Positions 41,312-52,986 are shown, numbered from the stretch's first letter. The stretch: DNA of 64,000 bases from Ustilago trichophora (GCA_900323505.1 OOIN01000033.1:124001-188000), one strand, 5' to 3'. Notes: generated from the sequence alone by a model not told the origin. Numbers and translations: made by a program.

Positions 41312-42091
41312 ATGGCTTCTCCTTCACGCGCCGAAGAGCAAGCGGGCAGCTTTCTCAACGACAACCTCAACTTCACCAGCGCCGCGAGCCAACAGCGCAC
41401 ACATGTGACCCTCACCTTCGCACAGTCTCTGGATGGCAAGATCGCAGGTGCAGGCAAGAAGCAGCTGGCTCTGAGTGGCAGCGAAAGCATGATCATGACG
41501 CACAAGTTGAGGACGCTTCACGACGGTATCCTCGTAGGCATAGGCACTGTTCTCAACGACAATCCGCAACTCAACGCACGGCTACTTTCACAACCACCGA
41601 CTGTATCGGGTCTACCAAGACCAATAATACTCGATTCCAAGCTGAGGATGCCCGTCGACTGCAAGCTCATTCGCAATCATGCTGCGGGTATTGGCCGCCA
41701 GCCACTCGTTCTCTCATCGATACGTGCCAGCTCTGAACGGCGCCTAGCGCTCGAAGAAGCTGGTGCAGAAGTCATCCAGATCGATCAAGACGAATCGTCA
41801 GCTGCACCACTCGATTGGACGACGCTTCTCAATCACATCCACAAGGCCGGCGTACAACGGCTCATGGTCGAAGGAGGCGCAGCTGTCATCGATAGTCTCA
41901 TGCAACAACCACACCATGTTGACGCTTTACTTGTCACCATTGCACCGCTCACCGTTGGTCCTGAGGGGTTCGGTTTCTCATCGGCTTTGCCGGATGTTTC
42001 CGCCACCTCGACCACAATAGACTGGACGAATCCCAGCAAGGCCATGTTCGGAAAGGATCAGGTCGTACTATGGCACAGAGAAAGGCAATGA
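41312..42091 (+). CDS. RIB7: Diaminohydroxyphosphoribosylamino-pyrimidine reductase, riboflavin synthesis (259 aa)
   Basis: Reduces the ribosyl side chain of the pyrimidine intermediate to ribityl with NADPH, the second step of riboflavin synthesis in the fungal order (reduction before deamination). The protein has the RibD C-terminal/dihydrofolate-reductase-like fold. Visible blocks: VTLTFAQSLDGKIA (about 33-46), HKLRTLHDGILVGIGTVLND and NPQLNARL (the NADPH and substrate region), PRPIILDSKLRMP, and VQRLMVEGGAAVIDSL (about 183-198). There is no deaminase domain, as expected for fungal Rib7. Length agrees with yeast (244). Single exon. The Met at 41312 gives a short Ser/Glu-rich extension before the fold, and the conserved part starts some 30 residues in. 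No FMN riboswitch would be expected or is seen in the leader. Confidence 0.95.
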   Translation: MASPSRAEEQAGSFLNDNLNFTSAASQQRTHVTLTFAQSLDGKIAGAGKKQLALSGSESMIMTHKLRTLHDGILVGIGTVLNDNPQLNARLLSQPPTVSGLPRPIILDSKLRMPVDCKLIRNHAAGIGRQPLVLSSIRASSERRLALEEAGAEVIQIDQDESSAAPLDWTTLLNHIHKAGVQRLMVEGGAAVIDSLMQQPHHVDALLVTIAPLTVGPEGFGFSSALPDVSATSTTIDWTNPSKAMFGKDQVVLWHRERQ

Positions 42092-43989
42092 TTTTTAGAA
42101 AGGCAATGATGTTTTCGCCGACAAACCAAGACAAAACTTTGCAGATGCGGGATACAGAAGGTCCAACAATGACTGGCAACCGGAACAAAGCTGTTTGCCC
42201 ACATGCCCACACAATCACCTTTGGTACAACGCCACCTTTTGACTCGACAATGAGTGATTAGCGCCAATCGACCGCTGATGGGTACCAAATGGCGGCATAA
42301 GGCAATCTCAAGTCCACCCGACAATGCTGTTTCGTTATGTTGGACCCCTTCACTTAAATCCTGGACAAAGACGTCGTCAAAAATGACGAAAACCGATCCC
42401 CAACACCTCGACGCCACCATCGCACACAGCACACTGCATGTTTGCGAATTGTGAGCTCTATTTTCAAGATTCGGGTTGCATGCAGCCCATTGTTTGTTCA
42501 TTGTGCTGGTCAAGCTAGATCCAACCGACGATTTCACATCACATGCCTGTGCATCATCAAACAAAGGGCGGAATTGACAATGTTCTATATACCGCTTCGT
42601 TCCGATAGACATGACCGGTCACTTGATGTTTCATCCTTCTGTTTCTCATTCATGCAAATGTAGAGCTACCATCGGCGGACAATGGTTTCTTTTCGTCGAA
42701 TACCATATCACTCGAGGATACTTGGATATGATATGAAGGTTCGGTGGTCCAATAGTGAACCGACTTTTTGTCACCCGGACTTCTCCGAGACTACACCGAA
42801 GAAAGGTTCGGAAAGACGTACTGTGTATGTTTCTTGGAGGAGCTGGATGCGTCTTGCTTTCACAATCCGATGCTGTGGTTGGTCCGACGATCCGAAGCCT
42901 TGTGCCGGCACAAAACGTCTACCTTCCAATTTCTCGAGCCTCTTTCTTCTGCCAAAAATCACACAAAGACCGCCATTGTATGTCCAGTCGATATTGCCCA
43001 ACAGCCGCTCATATACAAATACACACACAAACACCATTGCCTGCTCGACTGGCATTTCGAATGATCATGACCACAATCATTTCCGGCTTCTCTACGAAGG
43101 CAACATTCGGCCAGCATCAATGCCGTTGTGATCTCGCTGTGCATTGCATCTTCGTTGCCGATTGCAGGCCTACCTGGGTCTTGATGCCGAAATCGGATTG
43201 TTTCGATCCCGATCGGATGCAATGCGCGGCAGAGTAGCAGCAGATTCAGCTCGGTAACGGTCACTTTTTTGCGTTCTAAGAAAGAGCATCTAGAGACAAG
43301 TCATGATCCGGCTGGCTGCTAGCCTTATCATGCATCCAATAAGTGTGGCGCGTTTGAGCTCCGCTGCTCCGCCAAACTAGAGAGAGAGGGAAGAAAGAGA
43401 GATCGAAAGATAGCGTCTCGATCGGCTCTGTCGTGGAAAGGTCGAGACGGTCCACGTGTAACAAAGTTGTGCTGCTGAAATTTGCATGCATCCACGCAAG
43501 ATTCCGTGAAACAGTCACCATCTATCTTTTGTCTCAGACAAAGTGTTGCTAAAGATGCTGCCAGAGTATACAGTACACTACAGTCAAGATGTATGCAATA
43601 CGACAGGCTCGTCCTTGCACACGGTCATATCTGCAAGCTCAGCCATCTTCGGCGTCTCGTCTATACCCGACGGAACACGAGCATCATCATTCCTAAATCC
43701 TATTTGCTGTCGAAGTAAACACCTCTCACTTACGGTTCGAACCTAATCCGAGCCTAATCTGAGAAGCAATGTACCCTTGTATACATGCTAAGCTAGACTT
43801 GGTTCCCGAAAGCCGGAAGGTTGATGAGTTGGACAGCGCGATCTTGGTTTGCCAAGGTCTAGAATTCATGCGCCTTGGGCTGGGAGCATAGGACATGCTT
43901 GCCAGCAAGAATCTCCTTGAGCTGAATGAGGTCCAATTGGCGGCTGCCATCGTTTAAGACCCAAGTTGTGGAAAAAAGGAGACGAGGGG

Positions 43990-44088
43990 TTTTTTATTTT
44001 ATTTTATTTTATTTTTTCAAAAAAAAAGAAGAAAAGAAAAGAAAAGAAAAGAAAAGAAAAGAAAAGAAAAGAAAAGAAAAGAAAAGAA
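43990..44088. repeat. (TTTTA)n followed by (GAAAA)n
   Basis: Four or five TTTTA units at 43990-44016 turn directly into an A run and then about eleven GAAAA units up to 44088. The T-rich and A-rich halves can pair. A second purine-only stretch of A runs broken by single G bases lies at about 44210-44260. Confidence 0.88.
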
Positions 44089-45675
44089 GAAAGTGTGGCT
44101 AGATCGGAATCGGAGTCGGAAGCAAGACGGATAGGGAGAAAGGTAAAAGCTAGAGGAAGAGAGAGAGAGAGCCGCAATTGTGAGTGTGGAGCAAGAGGGA
44201 TACAGAGAAAAAGAGAAAAAAAAAAGAAAAAAAAAAAGAAAAAAAAAGGAGAAACCCGAGAGAGGCAGAATGCGACTCTGGCTGTTACAGTACGATGCCG
44301 ACTCGCTTGCGGAGTAACTGAGATGCATCAATTTCCGGATCAGTCCTGGTAAGGCCATCTCAACCTTGATTCTCCCACGCTTACGCTCCCACCGACTCGA
44401 GTTGCCGTGGCCGTTGCTTCTCTGGCTCGCCAATAGATCACACATTGTAGAAGCATTCTTCACTCAGATTATCGTTGCTGCCGAGACAGTGTCGAGCTCA
44501 ATTGTTCCCATGACGGTTTCATGCAGATGCAAGATGCTGCACAGCTGCACTGGCTTTCGCTTTTGAAATGTAGAACCGTAACAACCACTTCAATGTGAGG
44601 GCGTCATCAATGGACAGAACCAGCGAGAATTCCGATCGATGGTAGTCTACGGAGTTTCATGAGCGCAACAGCAGCGTTGGAGAACTTTTCTACATGCTAT
44701 ACACAGAATACCATCGGTGCTGGAGAGCAAGAAATAGTGGACGACGAGGCAACACCATACTGAACGGACGGAGGCTTTCAACGGGAGAGAGAATTCTAGA
44801 AATGCTAGCTTGAAAGTTGCTTTCCGATCCCGACCCAGGTTCCTGTCGGAAAAGTTGCGGCTCTGTCTCGTGTCTTTTGTCTCGTGATAGTGCGTGTCCT
44901 TTGGCAGTGAACAACAGATGCAACCGAGTTTCTGGGACTCAACATATTCTGCCCGTGACAGACCACGTTTTTTCAAAACAAAATACTGTAAATTACTGAT
45001 TCGCTTCAATCTGATACAGTACTTTGTTTACTTTCAATTCCCGCACAGGTCGACCACGCCAATCGGATTTGGCAGCCACTCATTCAGCTGCTTTTCTTCT
45101 GGACACCATTGGTCTGTACCCTCCGTCTGCCTCCACCACTTGACGTCTGCAATTGCGCATCCGATGATGAACAGAAAAAGCCACGCAACGCCGGCCTAGA
45201 TCAAGAGCAACAGCAAGAGAGGGATTCAAGCGAGGCACGGGGGGTTGAACTGTCGTGCCAAAGTTCCATACTTGTTGCCTAACAAAAACTCCACCCATCC
45301 GCTTTGGCATCAGGAGCCATTTTACCCAATCCCGCGATTGGAATTGTCACAACAATTGTTTGTTGGAAGCGGAGCACGAGGCTGAGCTGCTGTTTTTGTT
45401 GCCGTGATTGCCTTTGTGCACAAAGAGCTCAATAACGATTTTACACGAAGGGATCGGTGCAAACGCATCCCACACTTCAAATCTCTCATGCAACCTTGAC
45501 GATGCAGGAAATTCTGCACCGACGTCTTCCTGCGGTATGAATTCTAAAAGGCCAGCCACGGTGAAAACTCGGATCGAACATCGAATATGCTGCAGCATGC
45601 GCCACAACCTCCTTGCTTCGTCGAAAACACGCGCTTTGAGCCCAAAATTGCTTTAGACCATGACCACTAAGAGAG

Positions 45676-45680
<5 letters not shown>

Positions 45681-45728
<48 letters not shown>
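45681..45728. repeat. (GA)n microsatellite
   Basis: About 23 GA units on the + strand. Confidence 0.92.
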
Positions 45729-45730
<2 letters not shown>

Positions 45731-47658
45731 CGCAACGCCACGCCGAAGAGCGAGGCGATTCCGAAACAATGGCAATAATTTTGCACCTACTGTACATATT
45801 TTGGTGACGACAGGCATAGCCGCTTGACACCCAGAAAAAAACAGAAAAAAAAACCCCCTAAAGTATGGGAAAAGAAAAAGCCACGCTAACCCTCTTTCTC
45901 TCTCTCTCAAACTGCCCTACCAATTTTCTGCATTATTTACGTAGACTATATTTATCGAGCGGTACGGTTTGGCGTTACGCTTGACTGCCACCGGAAAATT
46001 GCCCAAGCCACGACCCGATTAGAGCGGAATTCGAATCTCGAAGTATAAGATCTGATAATGCCCGCTTTCGTCTCGCCTCTTCTCTCTCTGTCTCCGACTC
46101 CCTCCACGTTTCTCTCTTCTTCTAGAGGCTGCGAGGCCGCGAAGCTGCCAAAGGGGCTCTTCGGTGGTATCTTCCACCGATCGCCGCACTCACAACGAAG
46201 CGCAACGTCATACACGACCCGTATACCCATACAGTCTTTGCTATTGTCGATTTGTTTTTCTGACAATCGCCCTGTCCCTTGTGTGTGCGCGTGGGGGTGC
46301 GCAGTGCATACTGCAGTGCATCAAGATGTAGACTGTGCATGGTGTCTTGTAACGCGTTGAGGTGGCGTGGGGCGCTTCTATGTGCACCGAGTGACTTGGG
46401 TATGAGCCGACCTGCGAATCCATACGACCGAACTGCAGCAGCGAAGCATACATTACTGTAAGCATGGTACAAGAGCGAAAGAAGACATTCTTGAACCGAG
46501 TTGATCCTCCCTCAGGATGGCTTCAATTGACTCTTCGCTCCGGTAATGGCACACAACATCCCTTCCTCTTTATCATTCTACTTTGCATTTGGTGCGAGGG
46601 CTAGCGGAGCAAAGCAAGATTTGCCAGAATGCCATGGAATATTGCGATTGAGTCTATGCTCGATCGCCACCTTGGAGCTTCAACAGCAACCGAAGGATCG
46701 AAAAAGACGACAAAGTTGCATTACTCTCCAGGTCTACAGTGTAGTAAAGCGACTGGGGAACAGTCGATCATGAGGGGCATGACTGAATTCCGATCGACAT
46801 CGTGATCAATTTTGACCCAAACCCGGATGTAACAGCACTGCAATGCAATTTCCGACACAGTGTGGCGCTCTGAATTCGGCACTCTCTCGTCGGACCAACA
46901 GTTCGGCTTGGCTGCAAGAAGTTGCGAAAACGAGTTGTCGTCGAGCCTGACGATCGATTGCCTTCGACCAAAGCGGGTTCTTGTTTAGGGCAGCACATCG
47001 AACCGAAATGCATGGACCCTTCGTACTTTGGCCCGATGACCAAAGTTGTCCCCGCAGAACAAAACACTATCCAGCGTTTTTGCCATCCGCCCACTTTGTG
47101 TAGCATTGTTCTTGCACTCGTTTGTGTCAGCTACGCCTCACTTTGCCGCTGCTCTTCCGGTCACTTACAATGATCTCGAGTCGACAATGCAGAATTAGAC
47201 ATTGAGCCGAGATCTCATGACCCCCTTCTCTTTTGGCTGAACTCATACTGTTGTTGCGGGAGATTGATTTGGGAGGTGTGAGTTGAGGCCAGGCCAAGCA
47301 CGACGGCGACGGCTCATATCTCAGTTGCTATCCACCATCGATCCAGTAAACGGCTGCGATCACGGTGCGATATGAGGGAAAGGAGGAAGATTCGCGGCTG
47401 AAATGGTCCTGAACTGAATTGCGGGGAATTGACTACAGTAGACCTCGGAATTCAACGATGCGACGCGACCTGCGCTGAGATGCAGCATGCCAAGTGCTGC
47501 CTCGGATCGGCACCTGCTCGTCGTTCGATCATGGATTCCCGAGGACAGGGTTCATAAAATATTGATTCCTAGGCTACACGCTACGGCAGCTGGCTCAGCT
47601 ACTGGGTCCATCTTGTCAGCTGTACTTATGGTGCGTTCGGTGCCTTCTTTCCGGGTCC

Positions 47659-47667
47659 TCCCTTTGT
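47659..47667 (-). promoter_or_regulatory. Candidate pheromone-response element (exact match)
   Basis: TCCCTTTGT on the + strand, i.e. ACAAAGGGA on the minus strand. In Ustilago maydis this nonamer is the binding site of the HMG-box factor Prf1. It lies 2.7 kb upstream of an HMG-box gene. A nonamer can occur by chance at about this frequency in tens of kb. Confidence 0.4.
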
Positions 47668-48749
47668 CTGCTTCTTCCCTCTCCCTCTTCCCTCTTGCTG
47701 CTCCGGCATTCCGGTCCAGCCTAATCCCATTTGGCCCCTTCTCCTGGATCCTTTCCTCCCTCTTCTCCTCCTCCTCCAGCTGCTGCTGCTGCGTCGCACA
47801 ATCATTTGCTGCTTGCTCTGTGTGTATGTGTACGTGCGAGTTTCCTTCTAGCTTGCTTCTTTAGCGCCCGTCCATGTTCCCGTTCCCGATCCCTCGTCCT
47901 TCCTCTCTCCCTTCCTTTGTCTTTTGCTATCGTGTAACGCCCAGGCTTACACCCATTTCCACTTCCACTTCTACTTCCATACCTGCATCCCAGGTTGCAT
48001 CCTTGCTTCCAGGCTTTGTTGCAGAGCGTTGGTAGGGTCAAGGATCCCCCTCGTAGTTCTTCTCATCCTTCCTGGCATCGGCTTCCTGTTGCTGCCGCTG
48101 GTACCGCTGTTCATGCGACACGCTTATTGTGGAGTGTCGCTCTTCGTTTCAACTAAAAATTTTGAGCCATTGTCCGGAGCAATGTCATTCACCTAGTCAC
48201 TTCTTGATCTCGCCTCTTTCGGTCGAATTTCGTTCGATCCAACCATCATCCTCATCCTCATCCCCATCCCCATCCCCATCCTCTTGCTCTTCCTCCTCCT
48301 TCCCACAAAAGCCACCCCTTTCATTCCTTACTTGGCCTCCACGAACCCACCCACCGAGCTGCATCTTCCTCTCTTTTGTTCTTTATACTTTATCATCGTC
48401 GTCTCTTGTTCCGCTTTTTTGTCGCTCTCCCTTGTAGTCATTCTGCATACCCTGTAAACAGCACGCAGTCATAGTTCTCGTCATCTTCTTCTCCTTTTCC
48501 CTCGCATTCGACGCAACCATAAAAAGCTGCACCTCTTGGCAAAGCTATTGTGTCTCTGCAGTCCAGGATTCTAGCACTTTGCGCCTAGCACATCCCTGTC
48601 TCATGCACTCAGGCACCCGATCCCCCTTCCTCTACTCACGGATCGCCTCGTTCGCACTTTGCTCTTTCGAAGTGCCACCATTGAGCAGGCATTGAAGGCT
48701 TTCCGTTTCAACAACTCCGGAAAAGTAGTCGGAGTCTCGGAAAGTCTTT

Positions 48750-48773
48750 GCCCTTTGTCTCTTTGCCCTTTGT
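48750..48773 (-). promoter_or_regulatory. Pair of near pheromone-response elements
   Basis: Two copies of GCCCTTTGT, 15 bases apart, within a short direct repeat (GCCCTTTGTCTCT). Each differs from the Prf1 consensus by one base at the edge. They lie about 1.6 kb upstream of the HMG-box start codon. Confidence 0.35.
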
Positions 48774-50359
48774 CTCTCCGGCAGCATCAGTGGTGGTGAG
48801 AGTAGTCGTTCGTACCTTCGATTCGGGCTGTCCACTTTCTCGCCTGGCGGCTATTTTTTGTCTCTAAACTCTTTGGGTATGCCACACCTTGCTTCTTGAC
48901 CATCACCCATTCATCTCGTCATCTAATTCTGCTTTGTTGTCCATCCTCGGAACGGAGCACTCTGCACTCTCGTCTCTCAATTCTCTATATCACGTCGCAA
49001 CCAACGCCCATCTTCACGCAGAGAGCAGCATTGGCGACTCCTCGCTTTTAGACAACTGTCGAACTCATTCCCACTTCTGGTGCGTCTCGTGAGAGCCAAA
49101 AGGTGGGGCGGATTGACATCGACGATACGTCGCGACAATCGACCTGCCAACCCGGCGCTGCGCACAAACGTCGTCTGCATCCAGTCACCACCAACCCGCA
49201 ATTCCCTTACGACAGCCATCTCCACCTTCATCTGCAACCATCCACCACTTCGGCCTTAGGTCTCTAGAGTTGTTCGGTTCCTTGCCATCTGCAGAGCTTC
49301 CATCTCTGCTGCTTTGCAGCGAGCACATCATTCAACACCGCTCTAGAAGCCGAAGCGCACAGCTGATATGGAAGTAATTTCGAGGCCTTTGTTGTAAGTG
49401 AATCGCCTCCATTGTCTCCCACTTTTTCCTCCTCTTTCTCCTCATCCCGTGGTTGGGCGCATTGATGCCCACATCTCATATGGTGCCCTCTTTTGCCCCT
49501 TGAGAAACGTCAGCTGGCCCAGCAATTCGGACAGTGGGTGCGCGATGGGACGTGGCTGCACGGCTCTTCTGCTGGCTGCTCTTGGCTGCATCGGAGGCAA
49601 AAGCTGCTGCGTGGCCGTACAAGTCCATGTGCAGGCCACGGCGCTCTAGCGCTCACCTTGACACGATGCTCAGCGGCGGAAACGCCGTTAGCGGGGGCAA
49701 TGCGATCCTGACTTCTTCCTCCAATTCTCCTCCTTCCCTCTCTACCACTTCCCTCCCTTCCGCTCTTTGCTGCATATTCATCACATCCTTCCATCCGTCC
49801 GATATAGGACCAAAATCAGGCACCCCGAAACGCATCGATACACCAGGAGCTTCCTTGATTCTGTAAGTTTTTCTTTCTTTGTTTTCTTTCTTCCCCCGGT
49901 CTTGCTCTCCGCATTCCGATGTAGTATGAAGCCCCATTGTTGAGCTGTCTGTGGTCCCCGCCACGGCGAGATAAATGGGCGCGAGACCTCTACCCACTCC
50001 AGTTTCTACGCATCGTGCTTGTGCGAGCGCGACCTCGCCTTATCTGCACTTTGTTCTCGCGGTTCCCCTCTCTTCCGCATTCAATACTTGTGCAGATCGT
50101 CGTGATCACAATGCAGTGTAAAGGCGGTGTATTGCTCTTTGTCCGGATTAAGCTTTATGCATCGAAGTGACACTCTGCACAGCATAGTTGAGCGCCAGAC
50201 CATCCGTCGGAACCACTAAATGGCTGACTTGTCATTGCTTTTGCCAACCTCGTCTTTATATCTGCTTCCCGTGACATGCTTCTTTCTTTGGTCTCAATGA
50301 TGCTATTCACTTGTTGCCTTTTGCAGGTTCCCCGAGGAGCCCGCTTGCTGCCGTATAGC

Positions 50360-52228
50360 ATGGCACAACAGGGACATGGCCTTGCCCCTGGGCCTTCCCG
50401 CATCAGCCAGTACGACGATCGACCCGTCGGACAAGGTCGTCAAGAGTATGACGGTATGATAGTTGCTACTACAACCCAGCCGGAAGCTTTTGGGCGATCG
50501 GCACCGTACGTCCATGATGGCTCGTTGTTCCCTACCTCTGCTTCGTCGTATGACCACACCAACACCGGTCTTCGCGCAGATGATTCGCACTCGCTGCTTG
50601 GCATGCATAGTCATCAGCAGAATGACTCGCAGTCATTGAGCGCGTACAGCGACGCTCTGCCGCACCAGCAGTCTCACTACACCCCGTACACGCCTTCTCC
50701 ACAGCATATTAGCCAATCATCTCAAGCATACCAACCACATCAACAACACCCACAACAACATCAGCACCAGCACCAGCATCAGCATCCGCACCATCTTCAC
50801 CATCTTCACCATCATTCAGACCAGCACTTGGGCATGCAGATGCCGAGCAACTTGGTAAGCTCTCAAACTCTAGGTATGCATCACGCGCACTCCAATGACA
50901 CGCATATGCATCATCATTCTGAGTATGCGCAAGGCTCACTCGACGGGCAGCGCAAGGCGCAGACGAAAGGTGAAGCTGCCGAGCCACACACTCCGCGCCC
51001 TCCCAACGCCTGGATCCTCTACCGCTCGCAAAAGTTCCGCGAGATTCAGCAGACTCGTGACTCGCAGTCCCGCTCGGGAGCATCCGAGAAGCCCAAGTCG
51101 CAAGCCGAAATCTCGAGGATCATCTCTCAGATGTGGCAGAACGAAAGCACGGCAGTCAAGCAGGAGTTCGAAGCGCTGGCGGATGAGAAGAAGCTGGCCC
51201 ATCAGAGAATGTATCCTACCTACAGGTACCGTCCCAAAAAGAAGGTGAAGAGCTCCAAGCAGAGCGCTGCTACTACCGCAGCATCGCAAATAGATGACCG
51301 CTCGGAAGGGCACAGCATCAAGAGGGAGGTTCAAGGCGCATTCACAGGTCCAGGATACCCGGATCGTTATGCCTCTGAGAGCAGCAGTTCAACTGCCTAT
51401 TCCTCCGCAGCAGACAGCAAAATCGGAGGTAGCGATCCGCAGCGCGCCGCAGGTAGTCAGGGTATCTCGAGCATCCACGATCTGGGTGGGCGCGAACTGA
51501 TGTCACGCAAGGCCAACAACTACGTGGACCGAAGGGATCGAGTTGAACTCCAAGTGCCCGTTAACTATGGCCGCTCCGTTTCAGGCAGTATCTCTTCAGG
51601 AGAAGGTCACTCGGTAACGTCTTACAGCAGCAATCGGCTGCACCCCTACGGCGATCGAGCATCCTCGTCCTCTTTGATGCGACAGGAGAGCCTCCGTGCC
51701 TCTTCTGATGTCTTTGGAGATTCTCAACCGCACTCTGGAGGTACCTATACAAGCAGCTACTGGCCGGACTCGGACACCATGAATGGTACCTCCAACACTA
51801 GCAATCACTTTGATGGCTCCCGCAGTGGTCCAAACTCATTCGGCAGCCTGGGCAGCACACGTTTGCCGGCTGCCTCTCATATCTCCAACACGGCCGGTGG
51901 ATCTTCCTTGCTCCCCCTCTCGCCTCCAACCCGTCAATCAGTCCCCTCCCAGCAGCTACAACATCACCCAATTGACAGCATGGATGGCAATCTCAGCTTG
52001 GCCCAACTCACAGGTACCCCGGCAAACACCGCATACACCGGGGCGAGCAGCTTCCGCACAACTCCTTTGACCAACCACACTGTACGGTTGGGGCATACAT
52101 CCCTCGGCAGCGCTGGTGGGGAACGGTCCGAAGTGCCCAGCGGACTGGCTGGGATCCCTCACGGTGGTGGTGGCAACGATGGGCTCACTGATGCATTTGA
52201 CCCCCACCGCCGCATGCAACTCTCCTAA
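50360..52228 (+). CDS. HMG-box (MATA-type) transcription factor, Prf1/Rop1-like (622 aa)
   Basis: A sequence-specific HMG box of the MATA/Ste11 type lies at about residues 208-290: PRPPNAWILYRSQKF, then a loop, KSQAEISRIISQMW, then FEALADEKKLAHQRMYPTYR and a basic tail YRPKKKVKSSK. Such boxes bend DNA at ACAAAG-like sites. In smuts the class includes Prf1, which activates the mating-type genes on pheromone signal, and Rop1, which activates prf1. Before the box is a His/Gln-rich region (about 130-180); after it about 330 residues are Ser/Gly-rich and look disordered. I start at Met 50360 (MAQQGHGLAPGP). The frame extends 28 codons further, but a strong 3' splice site sits at 50326 in between. 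Which smut HMG regulator this is cannot be settled by eye, so no symbol is given. Confidence 0.87.
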   Translation: MAQQGHGLAPGPSRISQYDDRPVGQGRQEYDGMIVATTTQPEAFGRSAPYVHDGSLFPTSASSYDHTNTGLRADDSHSLLGMHSHQQNDSQSLSAYSDALPHQQSHYTPYTPSPQHISQSSQAYQPHQQHPQQHQHQHQHQHPHHLHHLHHHSDQHLGMQMPSNLVSSQTLGMHHAHSNDTHMHHHSEYAQGSLDGQRKAQTKGEAAEPHTPRPPNAWILYRSQKFREIQQTRDSQSRSGASEKPKSQAEISRIISQMWQNESTAVKQEFEALADEKKLAHQRMYPTYRYRPKKKVKSSKQSAATTAASQIDDRSEGHSIKREVQGAFTGPGYPDRYASESSSSTAYSSAADSKIGGSDPQRAAGSQGISSIHDLGGRELMSRKANNYVDRRDRVELQVPVNYGRSVSGSISSGEGHSVTSYSSNRLHPYGDRASSSSLMRQESLRASSDVFGDSQPHSGGTYTSSYWPDSDTMNGTSNTSNHFDGSRSGPNSFGSLGSTRLPAASHISNTAGGSSLLPLSPPTRQSVPSQQLQHHPIDSMDGNLSLAQLTGTPANTAYTGASSFRTTPLTNHTVRLGHTSLGSAGGERSEVPSGLAGIPHGGGGNDGLTDAFDPHRRMQLS

Positions 52229-52986
52229 GAAAGCCCCCTCTCTCGAATATATGACCAGAGGGACTCCCCTTTTGTTTTCTCTCATATCTCTCTCTCTCTT
52301 TCTACCTTTTCTTCACTTTCGCCATAGTTACTGTACACCACAGTAGCGCTACATGCTATTTCCCTTCTTGTGAGCAGAAATGCCATCGCCTTGTTTTCCT
52401 TCCAATGCACTGCTATTTGTCGACAGTTTGTGTGTTTGCTCAAGCTGCCTAGATTATGGAGCTCTGTTGGGAAATCAGTCGAGGAATCGCGTCGAACGGC
52501 GTCGCATCGACGTAACGACACACACATGCAGGGTTGAGCGTGAGTAAGAGAGTAAAGATGGCTCTGCGTGGCGACGTGCTGCAACTTGAGCTTTTGCTTC
52601 ATCTCCGCTTCGCTCGGTATTGTCAGAGGTGTGAATATGGCCGAAATGGCCGATTTTCCAAATCAACAAAAATTCCAGTCACAGATTGTTAGACTCAGTG
52701 TTAAGCAACAACTTGAAATTGTGAAAAATAAAGTACAGGAAATTGGGTTGAGCTCCACATGAAAGTGTGAGAGTGAGGTGCGTGCGCATTTGCCGGAGAC
52801 CCTTTTTGGGTTGCTTGGGTTTTTTGTACACCACCATCATCTCTCAACTCAGCACCCACCCATCGACAGCTGCCCCGCACCCAAACGGATCCATCTCATC
52901 AGCTCTTATACTCATATCAACCAAAGAACACAGCCGAACACGTCGATCGAGAGAAGAACGCATCTGGCCAAGATTCAAAATCAAAC
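52229..52986. other. Intergenic region, HMG-box gene to RUB1
   Basis: About 760 bases with both genes on the + strand. The first part is the HMG-box 3' end, including a TACTGT/ACAGTA hairpin (52329-52345). The part at 52640-52750 is AT-rich, and the last 200 bases should be the RUB1 promoter. No coding sequence is seen. Confidence 0.5.

Larger units (their letters stand above)
42092..47400. other. Large gene-free region
   Basis: Over 5 kb downstream of RIB7 in which I find no credible protein gene on either strand: frames reach 184 codons at most, with no domain and no codon pattern like neighbouring genes. It holds a striking (TTTTA)/(GAAAA) tract (43990-44260), a GA microsatellite (45681-45728) and several TACAGTA-type motifs. 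An untranslated RNA or a far-upstream control region for the HMG-box gene are both possible and cannot be told apart here. Confidence 0.5.
47401..50359 (+). promoter_or_regulatory. Upstream control region and probable spliced leader of the HMG-box gene
   Basis: Nearly 3 kb of pyrimidine-rich + strand sequence leads into the HMG-box gene with no protein gene of its own. Several sites look like leader splicing signals: donors GTAAGT at 49393 and 49863, an acceptor GATGTAG at about 49918-49924, and a strong acceptor TTTTGCAG ending at 50326, which is 33 bases before the start codon. A ten-codon upstream open frame begins at about 49368 (ATG, ending TAA across the first donor). One exact TCCCTTTGT (47659-47667) and two GCCCTTTGT (48750-48758, 48765-48773) are copies and near copies, inverted, of the smut pheromone-response element ACAAAGGGA. 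Transcript start and splicing are inferred. Confidence 0.5.

Noticed and set aside
42682..43264. Overlapping frames of about 100-160 codons downstream of RIB7
   Set aside because: Three + strand frames and minus frames overlap the same stretch; none shows a domain or consistent codon use.
43733..43750. GGTTCGAACC, resembling a tRNA B box
   Set aside because: Flanking bases do not form a T stem, and I could not find a matching acceptor stem or A box upstream.
44030..44088. A-rich GAAAA array as a possible poly(A) tail of a retroposed element
   Set aside because: No coding or conserved body and no target-site duplication on either side; better described as a microsatellite.
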